A DNA stretch of 64,000 bases from CAYOHG01 sp964465125 (GTDB taxonomy: Bacteria > Planctomycetota > Phycisphaerae > UBA1845 > Fen-1342), in the NCBI GenBank assembly GCA_964465125.1, contig CAYXIO010000006.1, forward strand, positions 1 through 64,000. The letters run 5' to 3'. The notes below the pieces were generated by a model. It ran no database searches, was not told where the DNA came from, and worked only from the letters and a program-made list of their open reading frames with translations. Positions 1 through 7,624 of this stretch are shown piece by piece (within the stretch, counting starts at the first letter, position 1; each line of letters opens with the position of its first letter). The translations under genes were made by a program, and so were the position numbers.

Positions 1-615
1 CTCTCGGGCGCCCTCGGGCAGGAGGATCATCCCGACGCGCATCACGCCGAACGCGCCGAGCTTCATCAGCACGCCGGCGTGCAGCATCGAGACGGCGGTC
101 GGGGCCGCGGCGTGGCCGTCCGGCGACCAGGTGTGGAAGGGGAACACGCCGGCCAGCGAGCCGAAACCCAGCCAGAGGATCGGGAAGACCCACATTTGCA
201 GCTCGCGGGGGTACTTCGCCGCCCCCAACACCCCGAGATCGAAGGTCTTTCCGCCGGCGGCCTCGTCATACGCCGGTCCGAGGGCCCGCACGAATGCGCC
301 CAGCCGTCGACCGCCCGCCAGTCGCCCCTCCGTTTCAAGCTGCGCCAGTAAGGCGGCGCAGAGCTCCGGCACCTGCCCGCGGACGCTGGCCGGCAGGCTC
401 AGCCGCGCGACGCGCCCCAGCAGCGCGGCGCGCAGGTCGGCATCCTCCAGTTCAGCCGCCTCCACGCCACGATGCTCGCAAGCGCCGGCGAGAAACTCGA
501 CCAGCACGGGCTGGGCGAATTCCTCGACCGCGTTGGGAAACGCGCGGATCGCGTCCGAGCCGACGAAGTCGCTGACCCAGTTCTCGATGCGCTCGCGCGC
601 CAAATCGCCGTACAC
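1..615 (-). CDS. nuoM: NuoM-like proton-pumping subunit of complex I with atypical soluble N-terminus (3' end off window)
   Basis: The C-terminal visible part is clearly NuoM/ND4 (antiporter-like membrane subunit of NADH-quinone oxidoreductase). It starts at a TFDL segment (about position 246) and contains the hallmark FPFHTWSPDGHAAAPTAVSM followed by LHAGVLMKLGAFGVMR. The gene runs off the window at base 1. Upstream, in the same open frame, are about 120 residues of a soluble, Glu/Ala/Leu-rich helical sequence with no membrane segments. The first six or so NuoM membrane helices are missing. The frame is closed by TGA at 687-685. I chose the GTG at 615 because GGAAGGA lies about 8 bases before it. 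The NuoM identity is confident. The N-terminal domain is unrecognised and could reflect a rearrangement, an insertion or a scaffold mis-join. Confidence 0.7.
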   Translation of the reverse strand, partial: MYGDLARERIENWVSDFVGSDAIRAFPNAVEEFAQPVLVEFLAGACEHRGVEAAELEDADLRAALLGRVARLSLPASVRGQVPELCAALLAQLETEGRLAGGRRLGAFVRALGPAYDEAAGGKTFDLGVLGAAKYPRELQMWVFPILWLGFGSLAGVFPFHTWSPDGHAAAPTAVSMLHAGVLMKLGAFGVMRVGMILLPEGARE

Positions 616-667
616 GCCACGTCCTTCCCGAGCGGGGTTCGAGAGGTCCGCCCGATTGTACGTCCCA

Positions 668-891
668 CTAGTCCGCCGGCTTCTTCAGCGACGCGGCGAT
701 TCGTTGCCGCGCCCGCTTGGACAGCTTCAGCGCCTCCACTCGGATCGCCGCATCGCTCAACGAGCGTCCCGGCGAAGCTCCTCGCGCGGCCGGCGCAATT
801 GCCGCTCGCAGCAGTCCAGGTTATCAGACGTGCCGGGGCGGGTCTGGGCTTCGGCGTGGGCGATGGGTTTCCACGCGGCAAGGGGCACCAT
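668..891 (-). pseudogene. Possible small frameshifted ORF upstream of the nuoM-like gene
   Basis: An ATG at 891 opens a frame (MVPLAAWKPIAHAEA...) that ends at TGA 759-757 after 44 codons with ...REELRRDAR. The -1 frame continues with LSDAAIRVEALKLSKRARQR and ends at TAG 670-668. The two pieces read as one charged helical protein of about 73 residues if one base is missing near 760. This is inference from reading continuity only. It may be an assembly error, a real pseudogene or chance. The second half faintly resembles short addiction-module antitoxins, but I would not name it. Confidence 0.25.
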
Positions 892-1281
892 TCGCAGTGT
901 AGTCGGAGTCGCGCCCGTTTTCAGCCGACTCCTTGTTCCGGAGCCGGGCCGCGCCGACCGGGGAATCGGGCTCATCTTAGCCGGCCAGCGAAATCCGGTT
1001 GTAACGAACGGTTGTTCGCGTCGTCTAATCCCCGGCGAGCCGCCCGGCGGCCGAGGCGCCGCGATGGACGAGGGGCGGGCCCTCGGATACCATCCCGGGA
1101 AACGCCTGCGGCGATTCCGGCAGGAATCGTGGGTGCGGGCGTCTAATCCACCCAAGGCGCTTGGCGGAGCGTACCTGCTCGCGGGAGCCTTGGCGGCGCT
1201 GGAAGGGGAAAGCGGCCCGAGCGGGTCTGCGTCCACGCGGCCGGCTGGATCAATCGCGCAACACACTAGCAGGAGAACACG
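892..1281. other. Intergenic region, 390 bp, with promoter-like motifs
   Basis: No convincing gene is visible on either strand. The region holds two copies of the 10-mer CGTCTAATCC (1021-1030 and 1140-1149). A third copy lies at 2177-2186 upstream of the next gene. A Shine-Dalgarno AGGAG at 1271-1275 serves the gene starting at 1282. Confidence 0.5.
1000..1027 (+). promoter_or_regulatory. ECF-sigma-like promoter motif (TGTAAC / GTCTAA)
   Basis: TGTAAC at 1000-1005 and GTCTAA at 1022-1027 are separated by 16 bases. This matches the general form of ECF sigma-factor promoters (AAC in the -35 element, CGTC/TCTAA in the -10 element). It lies about 255 bases before the Cys-rich secreted protein gene. 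The CGTCTAATCC part recurs at 1140 and 2177. Confidence 0.35.
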
Positions 1282-2046
1282 ATGACGATGCGGAACTGGA
1301 TTGCGGGAATGGTGCTTGCGGCGTTCGTGGGAGCGGCGTTCGCGCAGACAGCGAAGTGCGGCGGCACCGTCGAGCAGAACAAGGACGGGGCGCACGCCAG
1401 CGGCGCTTGCTCGGGCGACAAGGCGTCTTGCGGCGGCAAGGTGCCGTGCTCGCCGACCGGCGAATGTTGCCCGGCGAACGAGGCGTTCGCGGCCATGCCG
1501 ACGATCAAGTACCGCGTCGGAACCGAGACCGTCGATTGCCCGACCAAGGCCGGCGAGCTGGCCAAGGGCGACAAGGGCGCGATCAAATTCGTGGTGGCGG
1601 ACAAGGAGTACGCCAACGAAACGGAGGCCAAGAAGTCCTACGCGACCGTGCTCGACAGCTACCTCGTGGACATCACCACGATGAAGTACGCGGTCGGCAA
1701 GGAGTGCGTGGCGTGCCCGATGACCGCGGAGTCGATGGCCAAGAAGGACGGTCAGCCGGTGAAGTATCGCCTGGCGACGTTCGAGTTCGCGGACAAGGCC
1801 AAGGCCGAGAAGGCCGCCGGCACCGCGAAGGAAGCGGCCGAGAAGGTGGCGATGAAGTGGGCCGTGGGCGACAAGAGCTTCTGCTGCGACAAGATGGCCG
1901 GCGAGGCCGCTCAGAAGGAAGGCAAGCAGGTCGAGTACTACGTCGGCGAGAAGAAGTTGCAGTGCCCGGTCGAGGCCTCGGTTGAGCTCGAACTCGCGAA
2001 GATCGACGCCGCCGTCCGTTCGCTGATGGAATCGTACAAGGGCTAG
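1282..2046 (+). CDS. Secreted Cys-rich protein with three internal repeats
   Basis: This is a 254-residue exported protein of unknown function. A signal peptide ends near residue 21 (...GAAFA/Q). A Cys-rich segment follows, with about eight Cys between residues 25 and 63. Three related repeats of about 56 residues then start near residues 74, 130 and 192. Each opens with K-Y/W-x-V-G and has Cys-Pro or Cys-Cys about eight residues later, then a Lys/Ala-rich helix. Paired Cys in each repeat suggest metal binding or disulfides; the layout recalls small YHS-like metal-binding modules, which is inference. AGGAG sits six bases before the chosen ATG. A strong hairpin terminator follows at 2103-2144, so the gene is probably monocistronic. 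Confidence 0.75.
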   Translation: MTMRNWIAGMVLAAFVGAAFAQTAKCGGTVEQNKDGAHASGACSGDKASCGGKVPCSPTGECCPANEAFAAMPTIKYRVGTETVDCPTKAGELAKGDKGAIKFVVADKEYANETEAKKSYATVLDSYLVDITTMKYAVGKECVACPMTAESMAKKDGQPVKYRLATFEFADKAKAEKAAGTAKEAAEKVAMKWAVGDKSFCCDKMAGEAAQKEGKQVEYYVGEKKLQCPVEASVELELAKIDAAVRSLMESYKG

Positions 2047-2102
2047 TCGGGCGCGATCCGTCGAGAGGACCGAACGCCGACACAGCCGTGGTTTGCAGAC
2101 CT

Positions 2103-2144
2103 CGGGGAGCGCCGCCCGCGCGGGCAGCGCTCCCCGGCTCTTTT
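2103..2144 (+). terminator. Rho-independent terminator after the Cys-rich protein gene
   Basis: A perfect 10-bp stem (CGGGGAGCGC at 2103-2112, GCGCTCCCCG at 2127-2136) with a 14-base loop is followed by GCTCTTTT. It lies 56 bases after the stop codon at 2046. Confidence 0.75.
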
Positions 2145-2155
2145 GGCGCGCCGCG

Positions 2156-2183
2156 GGAACCGCCGCGGCGGCAGCGCGTCTAA
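2156..2183 (+). promoter_or_regulatory. ECF-sigma-type promoter upstream of the DUF4139 gene
   Basis: GGAAC (2156-2160), 16 bases, then CGTCTAA (2177-2183) is a near-textbook ECF/RpoE-type promoter. It lies just downstream of the preceding terminator and 98 bases before the DUF4139 start. The -10 10-mer is shared with 1021 and 1140, which suggests co-regulation of this gene and the Cys-rich secreted protein. Confidence 0.5.
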
Positions 2184-2281
2184 TCCGCGGCGGGCTAGGG
2201 CGGCGGCGCTTCCCTGCGCCGACGGTCGGCCCGACAATGCCGCCTGAATCAGGGACGACACCACCCTCGAGGAGCCATCCG

Positions 2282-4402
2282 ATGAGTGCCTCACCTCTTC
2301 GTCGCCAGGGAATTCGCGGCTGGCTTGCGGCGATCGCGCTCGCCGCCGCCGGCACGGCCGTCTTCGCCGAGGGCAACGACTTTCCCGTGCAGCGGGTCGC
2401 GCTGTTCAGCAGCGGCGTGGCCTATTTCGAGCGCGCCGCGGAGATCAACGGCGACCGCGCGGTCGAGCTGCGATTCCGCACCGACCAGATCAACGACATC
2501 ATCAAGTCGCTGGTGCTGCGCGATCTCGACGGCGGGACAATCAACGCCGTCAGTTACGCCTCGAAGGACCCGATCGAGAAAACGCTCAAGAGCTTCGGGG
2601 TCGATATCACCGGCAAGCCGACGCTGGCCGGGCTGCTCGACCAGCTTCGCGGCGAGCCGGTCGACATCGCCGGCCCGCGCAAGCTCAGTGGCATCATCCT
2701 GGGCGTGGAGAAGCAGAAAGTCGTCAGCGGCGATCAATCCGCCGAATTCGACGTGGTGAATCTGCTTGCGCCCGACGGCGTTCAGCAGATGCGCGTCGGC
2801 GAGTTGACCGGCATCAAGTTCACCAACGAGAAGATCGACGCGGAGCTGCGCAAGGCGCTCACGGCCCTGGCTCAGAGCCATGATGCGGACCGCAAAAGCG
2901 TGACCATCGACTTCCGCGGCAACGGGCAGCGGCGTGTGCAGGCGGCGTACTTGCTTGAAGCCCCGATCTGGAAGACGACCTACCGCCTGGTGCTGGGCGC
3001 GCAGGGCCAGCCGCTCCTCCAGGGCTGGGCGACGGTCGAGAACCTGACCGAGGAGGATTGGCGCGACGTGCAGTTGACGTTGGTGAGCGGCCGGCCGATT
3101 TCGTTTTCGATGGATCTGTACACGCCGATCTACATTCCGCGGCCGCGCGAGACACTGGAGCTGTTCGCGTCGCTGACCGCGCCGGAGTTTGAGGCGGGGG
3201 AGGAGCTGAAGGACGCCGATCGTCGGCTGGCCACGGCCGCAGCGGCGGATAGGGCTCCTGCTGAGAAGGCGATCGAGGGTGGCGGCGGTGCACGTGGCCG
3301 GAGTGCGGGAGGTCAGCTTGCGTACGCCAAGCGCCCCGCCGCGCCTGCGGACGCGGACGCGGATGGCGCCGGCAACTTCGCCCCCGAGCCGACCATGGCC
3401 GAGTCGATGGGCTTGAGCGTCGCGTCGGTCGCCGCCGCCGAGGACGCCGGCGAGCTGTTCGCCTACGACATCACCGCGCCGGTCTCGATCGCGCGGCAGC
3501 AGTCGGCCATGCTGCCGATCGTGAACGCCGAGGTGCAGGCCGAGAAGGTCAGCATCTACAACCCCGAAACGCACGCGAAGCACCCGCTGAACGGGCTGTT
3601 CCTGACCAACAGCACCAACCTGCACCTGACGCAGGGGCCGATCACACTGTTCGACGGCGAGACCTACGCCGGCGACGCCAAGCTGCCCGACCTGAAGCCC
3701 AAGGAGAAGCGCCTGGTCGCCTACGCGCTCGACCTCGGCGCGGAAGTGACCGTGCGGCAGAAGTCGTCGCCGCAGGAGATCGTCAGCCTGAAGATCGCCA
3801 AGGGCACGTTGGTGCTGTCGCACAAGTTCGTCGACGAGCGCACCTACGTGGTGAAGAACAAGCTCGATCGCAACAAGACGGTGCTGCTGGAGCAGCCCTA
3901 CAGCGATGATTGGAAGCTGCTGGAGCCCAAGGAGCCGTTCGAGCGGACTGCCAGCCTGTCGCGCTTCAAGGTGAGCGTGCCGGGCGGCAAGTCGGCGGAG
4001 CAGGTGGTCAAGCTGGAGCGCGTTGCGCAGGAGTATGTGTCGCTGGGCGATCTCGACTTCGACCGCATACGCTTCTACCAGAAGTCCGGCAACATCTCGA
4101 CCAAGGTGAAGGAGGCGCTGGAGCAGGTCATCAAGCTGCGGACCGAGCTGGACCTGGTGGATCGCGCGCGTCAGCAGGCGGAGCAGACGCTTCAGGAGAC
4201 GATCGCTGGGCAGGCCCGCATCCGTGAGAATCTCAAGACGCTCAAGGAAGGCAGCGACGCGTACACGCGGCAGATGAAGAAGTTCGACCAGCTTGAGACC
4301 GACATCGAGACGGCCACGGCCCAGCTCACCGAGCTGCGGCAGACGGTCGAGACCAAGCGCAAGCAGCTTGAGGCGTTCCTGCTTGGGCTGAACGTCGAGT
4401 AG
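2282..4402 (+). CDS. Exported DUF4139 domain protein with C-terminal coiled coil
   Basis: The product is 706 residues. A signal peptide (residues 1-30, ending TAVFA) is followed by a long beta-rich DUF4139-type body. This includes a conserved segment around residue 220 (ending ...APIWKTTYRL) and the DUF4139-like region from about residue 400 with alternating strands. A low-complexity Ala/Gly/Asp linker lies near residues 310-375. The last 100 residues form a Lys/Glu/Gln-rich coiled coil. Function is unknown; such proteins are exported and common in Planctomycetota and Proteobacteria. I chose the ATG at 2282 because GAGGAG lies before it and the signal peptide starts there, although the frame is open further upstream. 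An ECF-like promoter precedes it. Confidence 0.85.
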   Translation: MSASPLRRQGIRGWLAAIALAAAGTAVFAEGNDFPVQRVALFSSGVAYFERAAEINGDRAVELRFRTDQINDIIKSLVLRDLDGGTINAVSYASKDPIEKTLKSFGVDITGKPTLAGLLDQLRGEPVDIAGPRKLSGIILGVEKQKVVSGDQSAEFDVVNLLAPDGVQQMRVGELTGIKFTNEKIDAELRKALTALAQSHDADRKSVTIDFRGNGQRRVQAAYLLEAPIWKTTYRLVLGAQGQPLLQGWATVENLTEEDWRDVQLTLVSGRPISFSMDLYTPIYIPRPRETLELFASLTAPEFEAGEELKDADRRLATAAAADRAPAEKAIEGGGGARGRSAGGQLAYAKRPAAPADADADGAGNFAPEPTMAESMGLSVASVAAAEDAGELFAYDITAPVSIARQQSAMLPIVNAEVQAEKVSIYNPETHAKHPLNGLFLTNSTNLHLTQGPITLFDGETYAGDAKLPDLKPKEKRLVAYALDLGAEVTVRQKSSPQEIVSLKIAKGTLVLSHKFVDERTYVVKNKLDRNKTVLLEQPYSDDWKLLEPKEPFERTASLSRFKVSVPGGKSAEQVVKLERVAQEYVSLGDLDFDRIRFYQKSGNISTKVKEALEQVIKLRTELDLVDRARQQAEQTLQETIAGQARIRENLKTLKEGSDAYTRQMKKFDQLETDIETATAQLTELRQTVETKRKQLEAFLLGLNVE

Positions 4403-4438
4403 CGCTGCGCAGGGCGCTGCGCTCACACTGCGGCGCGC

Positions 4439-5044
4439 CTAATTCGGCGGCCGGCCGTTGCGCAGGTGCATGCGCAGGCCGGCGCCGGAGTACGCCAGCA
4501 ACAGACACGGGATCAGCACCCCGCCGAAGCAGCACGGTCCGGTCAGCCAGATCGCGCCGGCCTCGGGATTACTCCAAGCCGCAGCGCCGTTGGCCAATAG
4601 CGGCTGAAACGGCTGCGCCAGGCCGATCACCAGCGCCCAGCGCCAAGGATGGCGCGGCCGCCAGAACGCCGCCGCCGCGCTGAGCAGCCCCAGCAGCGGC
4701 ATGCCGATGAAGAAGTACGAATTGGATCGGAAGTGGGCCTGAACGAGATCGTGCCGGATCAGTGCGGTCGTGAGCAGCAGGCCCGCCAGCGCGATGCTTC
4801 CAGCGACGATCAGTTCGAGCGGGCTCGACCAGACCGGACCGCGGTGCAGCTCTGACGGCGTCATGTGAATCCGCACGAGTTGCGGCGCGATCGGCCGGCC
4901 GCAGCGCGGACAATCGCCTTCGGCGTCCAGCCCGCGCAGATTGCCGCCGCACAGACAGGGCCAATCCGCCGCAACGCGATGGTCGGAGTCGGTCGGGCAG
5001 GTTTGACGCTGGCTCACGCGCCGCTCCGGCGGAAGGCGCCGCAC
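4439..5044 (-). CDS. Membrane protein with N-terminal zinc ribbon
   Basis: This 201-residue protein has a short zinc-ribbon-like N-terminus (CLC near residue 30 and CPRC about 14 residues later), then four or five hydrophobic segments from about residue 78 to the C-terminus. I do not recognise a named family. It is convergent with the DUF4139 gene, 36 bases away, and divergent from the carbonic-anhydrase-like gene. The start at 5044 is uncertain because the first 25 residues are Arg-rich and unremarkable. Confidence 0.6.
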   Translation of the reverse strand: MRRLPPERRVSQRQTCPTDSDHRVAADWPCLCGGNLRGLDAEGDCPRCGRPIAPQLVRIHMTPSELHRGPVWSSPLELIVAGSIALAGLLLTTALIRHDLVQAHFRSNSYFFIGMPLLGLLSAAAAFWRPRHPWRWALVIGLAQPFQPLLANGAAAWSNPEAGAIWLTGPCCFGGVLIPCLLLAYSGAGLRMHLRNGRPPN

Positions 5045-5103
5045 GATGGCGATGACGCCGGGCGGTGATCGGGCCGGCGACCGCGCTGCAATGCCGGTTG
5101 GCG

Positions 5104-5109
5104 TACAAT
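5104..5109 (+). promoter_or_regulatory. -10 element (TACAAT) placed for a leaderless transcript
   Basis: TACAAT ends seven bases before the ATG at 5117, so transcription would begin at or next to the start codon. No Shine-Dalgarno sequence is present. The same spacing is seen at 14468 and 61960. No clear -35 box was found. Confidence 0.4.
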
Positions 5110-5116
5110 CGCGCTC

Positions 5117-6505
5117 ATGAACGTCTCACCTGTTCGCCCGCGGATCGGCCGGAACGTCTTCATCGCGTCCACCAGTTTTGTCGCCGGGGAAGTCGTGATC
5201 GGCGACGACACGACCATTATGCACCACGTCATGATCCGCGGCGACGTCGCTGCGATCCGGATCGGCGCGCGCGTCAATATTCAGGACGGGACGATCGTGC
5301 ACACGAAGACCGGCGTGCCGCTGGACATCGCCGACGAGGTCGCGGTCGGGCACCGCGCGGTGGTGCACTGCCGGCGGGTCGGCCGCGGCACGCTAATAGG
5401 CATCGGAGCGATCGTGCTCGACGACGCCGAGATCGGCGAGGGCTGCATCATCGGGGCGGCGGCGCTGGTTCCTCCCGGAATGAGAATCCCGAGCGGGAAG
5501 GTCGTGATGGGCGTGCCGGGGAAGATCGTGCGCGACACGACCGAAGCCGACCGGGAGTATGTGCGGCACGTCATCGACAACTACATTCGCCTGGCGGGCG
5601 AGCACGCAGCGGGGCGTTATCCGAACGCGGTAACGTTAGGGTGTGAGCGAAGGAGCGCGAAGCCGCGGCTGCGACAGCGCAGCTCAGCGTTCCGGCCGCT
5701 CAACGCGCTTCGCCGCGCGCGGTACACTGCGATCCGTTCGCTCGAACCGCGCTGCCGAGCGGCCGCGCCGCGCGATTGCGGCGCCGACGCCGCCCGCGCC
5801 AGGAGGCCGATCATGTCCACGTCGCTTACCTATCTGGGCCATTCCGGCTTCGTGCTCGAGTCCGCGGGCGTCAGTCTCGCGATCGATCCATTCCTGACGG
5901 GCAACCCGGTCGCCAAACACATGCCGGCCGACATCAAGGTGCAGCATTTGTGCGTGACGCACGGGCATGCCGACCACATCGGCGACACGGTCGCGATCGG
6001 CCGCGCCAATCACGCCACGCTCTACGCGGCGTTTGAGATCTGCGAAGCGCTCGCCCGCGAGGGCCTCGCCAAGTGCGAGGCCGGCAATCCCGGCGGCAAG
6101 ATCAAAACCGACTTCGGCTACGTCGCCTTCACCCAGGCGTTTCATTCCTCCTCGGTCAACGGCCGCTACATGGGCCAGCCAACCGGCATCGTCGTGCACC
6201 TCGCCGCCGGCCCGTCGCGGCCGCGCCCACTGACCTTCTATCACTGCGGCGACACCGGACTGTTCAGCGACATGAAGCTGCTGGGCGAGCTCTACAAGCC
6301 CGACGTCGCGATGATCCCCTGCGGGGACCGCTACACGATGGGGCCCGAGCTGGCCTGCCTGGCCGCCGAATTCATCCGGCCGCGCGTCGCGATTCCGATG
6401 CACTACAACACCTTCCCGCCGATCGCGATCGACATCGCGGCGTTCAAGCCGGCCGGCGTCGAGGTGAAGGTGCTCAAACCCGGCGAGACGTGGAGGATCG
6501 ACTGA
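5117..6505 (+). CDS. Gamma-carbonic-anhydrase-like protein open in frame into a UPF0173 hydrolase
   Basis: Residues 1-175 form a left-handed beta-helix protein of the gamma-carbonic anhydrase/YrdA family. Hexapeptide repeats and the three zinc His are visible: in GDDTTIMHHVMIRGD, VHTKTG and VGHRAVVHC. These enzymes bind Zn or Fe and some hydrate CO2; many have no known reaction. No stop follows. The frame runs through about 60 Arg/Ala-rich residues that look like untranslated spacer, then into a complete UPF0173 metallo-hydrolase (see the entry at 5813). The whole open frame is 462 residues. The true product may be the fusion, or two proteins if a stop codon was lost or misread. The start shows a leaderless arrangement. 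Confidence 0.7.
   Translation: MNVSPVRPRIGRNVFIASTSFVAGEVVIGDDTTIMHHVMIRGDVAAIRIGARVNIQDGTIVHTKTGVPLDIADEVAVGHRAVVHCRRVGRGTLIGIGAIVLDDAEIGEGCIIGAAALVPPGMRIPSGKVVMGVPGKIVRDTTEADREYVRHVIDNYIRLAGEHAAGRYPNAVTLGCERRSAKPRLRQRSSAFRPLNALRRARYTAIRSLEPRCRAAAPRDCGADAARARRPIMSTSLTYLGHSGFVLESAGVSLAIDPFLTGNPVAKHMPADIKVQHLCVTHGHADHIGDTVAIGRANHATLYAAFEICEALAREGLAKCEAGNPGGKIKTDFGYVAFTQAFHSSSVNGRYMGQPTGIVVHLAAGPSRPRPLTFYHCGDTGLFSDMKLLGELYKPDVAMIPCGDRYTMGPELACLAAEFIRPRVAIPMHYNTFPPIAIDIAAFKPAGVEVKVLKPGETWRID
5813..6505 (+). CDS. UPF0173 metal-dependent hydrolase (metallo-beta-lactamase fold), internal start
   Basis: From this ATG the product is 230 residues, the normal full length of UPF0173 family proteins. 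The N-terminus (MSTSLTYLGHSGFVLES) is a typical family start and the binuclear metal motif THGHADH is present near residue 50. Further family motifs are HSSS, FYHCGDTGLF and IPMHYNTF. AGGAGG lies six bases before the ATG, a strong reason to think this is independently translated. It lies in the same frame as the upstream carbonic-anhydrase-like ORF with no stop between. Substrate is unknown. Confidence 0.8.
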   Translation: MSTSLTYLGHSGFVLESAGVSLAIDPFLTGNPVAKHMPADIKVQHLCVTHGHADHIGDTVAIGRANHATLYAAFEICEALAREGLAKCEAGNPGGKIKTDFGYVAFTQAFHSSSVNGRYMGQPTGIVVHLAAGPSRPRPLTFYHCGDTGLFSDMKLLGELYKPDVAMIPCGDRYTMGPELACLAAEFIRPRVAIPMHYNTFPPIAIDIAAFKPAGVEVKVLKPGETWRID

Positions 6506-6617
6506 CGCGCGGCCGCGCCGGCGCGGTGCTCCGCGGCTATTCTCCTTCGTTCACAGACCCCGCAAACGCGAGGCGCGGTCGGGTGGGATATCAAGCGCGC
6601 ACATGCAGGAGGCGGCG

Positions 6618-7586
6618 ATGAACTATCGACGACTGGGCAAGGCCGGCGTGAAAGTCTCCGAGGTCGGCTTCGGCAACTGGCTGACGCACGGCGGCGGCGA
6701 CGACGAACGCGCCCGCGCCACGCTGCGCCGCGCCGTCGAGTGCGGCATCAACTTCATCGACACCGCCGACATCTACCGCAAGGGCGCCGCCGAGGACTTC
6801 CTCGGGCCCGAGCTGCGCCACTGGCGGCGGCAGGACCTCGTGCTGGCGACCAAGCTGTTCTGGCCGATGTCCGACAACGTCAACGACCGCGGCCTGTCGC
6901 GCAAGCACATCAGCGAGAGCATCGACAACTCGCTGCGCCGCCTGCGAACGGACTACGTCGATCTCTACCAGTGCCACCGCTTCGATCCCGACGTCGAGCT
7001 GTACGAAATCGTCCGCGCCATGAGCGACCTCGTCCGCCGCGGCAAGATCCTCTACTGGGGCGTGAGCGAATGGCCGGCCGAGCCGATCGCGGCGGCGTAC
7101 CGCATCGCGCGCGAGATGAACGCTGATCCGCCCGTCGCCAACCAGCCGGAGTACAGCCTGGCCGCGCGGCGGGTGGAGACCAACGGCGTGCAGGCGGCCT
7201 GCCACGAGTGCGGCATGGGCATGGTCGTGTGGAGCCCGCTGAAGCAGGGGCTGCTGACCGGCAAATACGCCGGCGGACAGGTGCCCGCCGACAGCCGCAT
7301 GGCCACGGACAATTCCAACATGTTCATCAAGGAAGTCATGCAGCGCAACGGCGCGGAGATTGTCGCGCGGACGGAAAAGCTGAGGCCGATGGCGCAGCGC
7401 GCGGGCCTGTCGCTGGCGCAGCTTGCGATCGCCTGGCTGCTGAAGCGCCAGGCCGTTTCGAGCGTGATCATCGGCGCGACAAGGCCCGAGCAGATCGACG
7501 ACAACGTCGGCGCGATCCACCGCGAGATCGCCCCGGCGGACATGGCCGCGATGGACGAGCTGTTTCCGGCGGCGCAGTTTCAGTAG
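6618..7586 (+). CDS. Aldo/keto reductase, potassium-channel-beta-like group
   Basis: This is a 322-residue NADPH-dependent oxidoreductase of the aldo/keto reductase superfamily. The catalytic tetrad is visible: Asp and Tyr in FIDTADIYRKG, Lys in LATKLFW and His in LYQCHRFDPD. The C-terminal cofactor-binding segment SSVIIGATRPEQIDDN is typical. The sequence most resembles the K+-channel beta subunit/YghZ-like group, which reduce aldehydes and ketones. I chose the ATG at 6618 over one 15 bases upstream because AGGAGG precedes it. It is convergent with the next gene. Confidence 0.88.
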   Translation: MNYRRLGKAGVKVSEVGFGNWLTHGGGDDERARATLRRAVECGINFIDTADIYRKGAAEDFLGPELRHWRRQDLVLATKLFWPMSDNVNDRGLSRKHISESIDNSLRRLRTDYVDLYQCHRFDPDVELYEIVRAMSDLVRRGKILYWGVSEWPAEPIAAAYRIAREMNADPPVANQPEYSLAARRVETNGVQAACHECGMGMVVWSPLKQGLLTGKYAGGQVPADSRMATDNSNMFIKEVMQRNGAEIVARTEKLRPMAQRAGLSLAQLAIAWLLKRQAVSSVIIGATRPEQIDDNVGAIHREIAPADMAAMDELFPAAQFQ

Positions 7587-7624
7587 CGAGGCCAGCACAG
7601 CTTTCCGCGTGTCGTCCGCGCGGC

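Noticed and set aside
757..2376. Long minus-strand open frame of 539 codons
   Set aside because: It lies antisense to the Cys-rich secreted protein and part of the DUF4139 gene, is Arg/Leu/His-rich, and has no domain or ribosome site. It is a shadow of GC-rich coding DNA.
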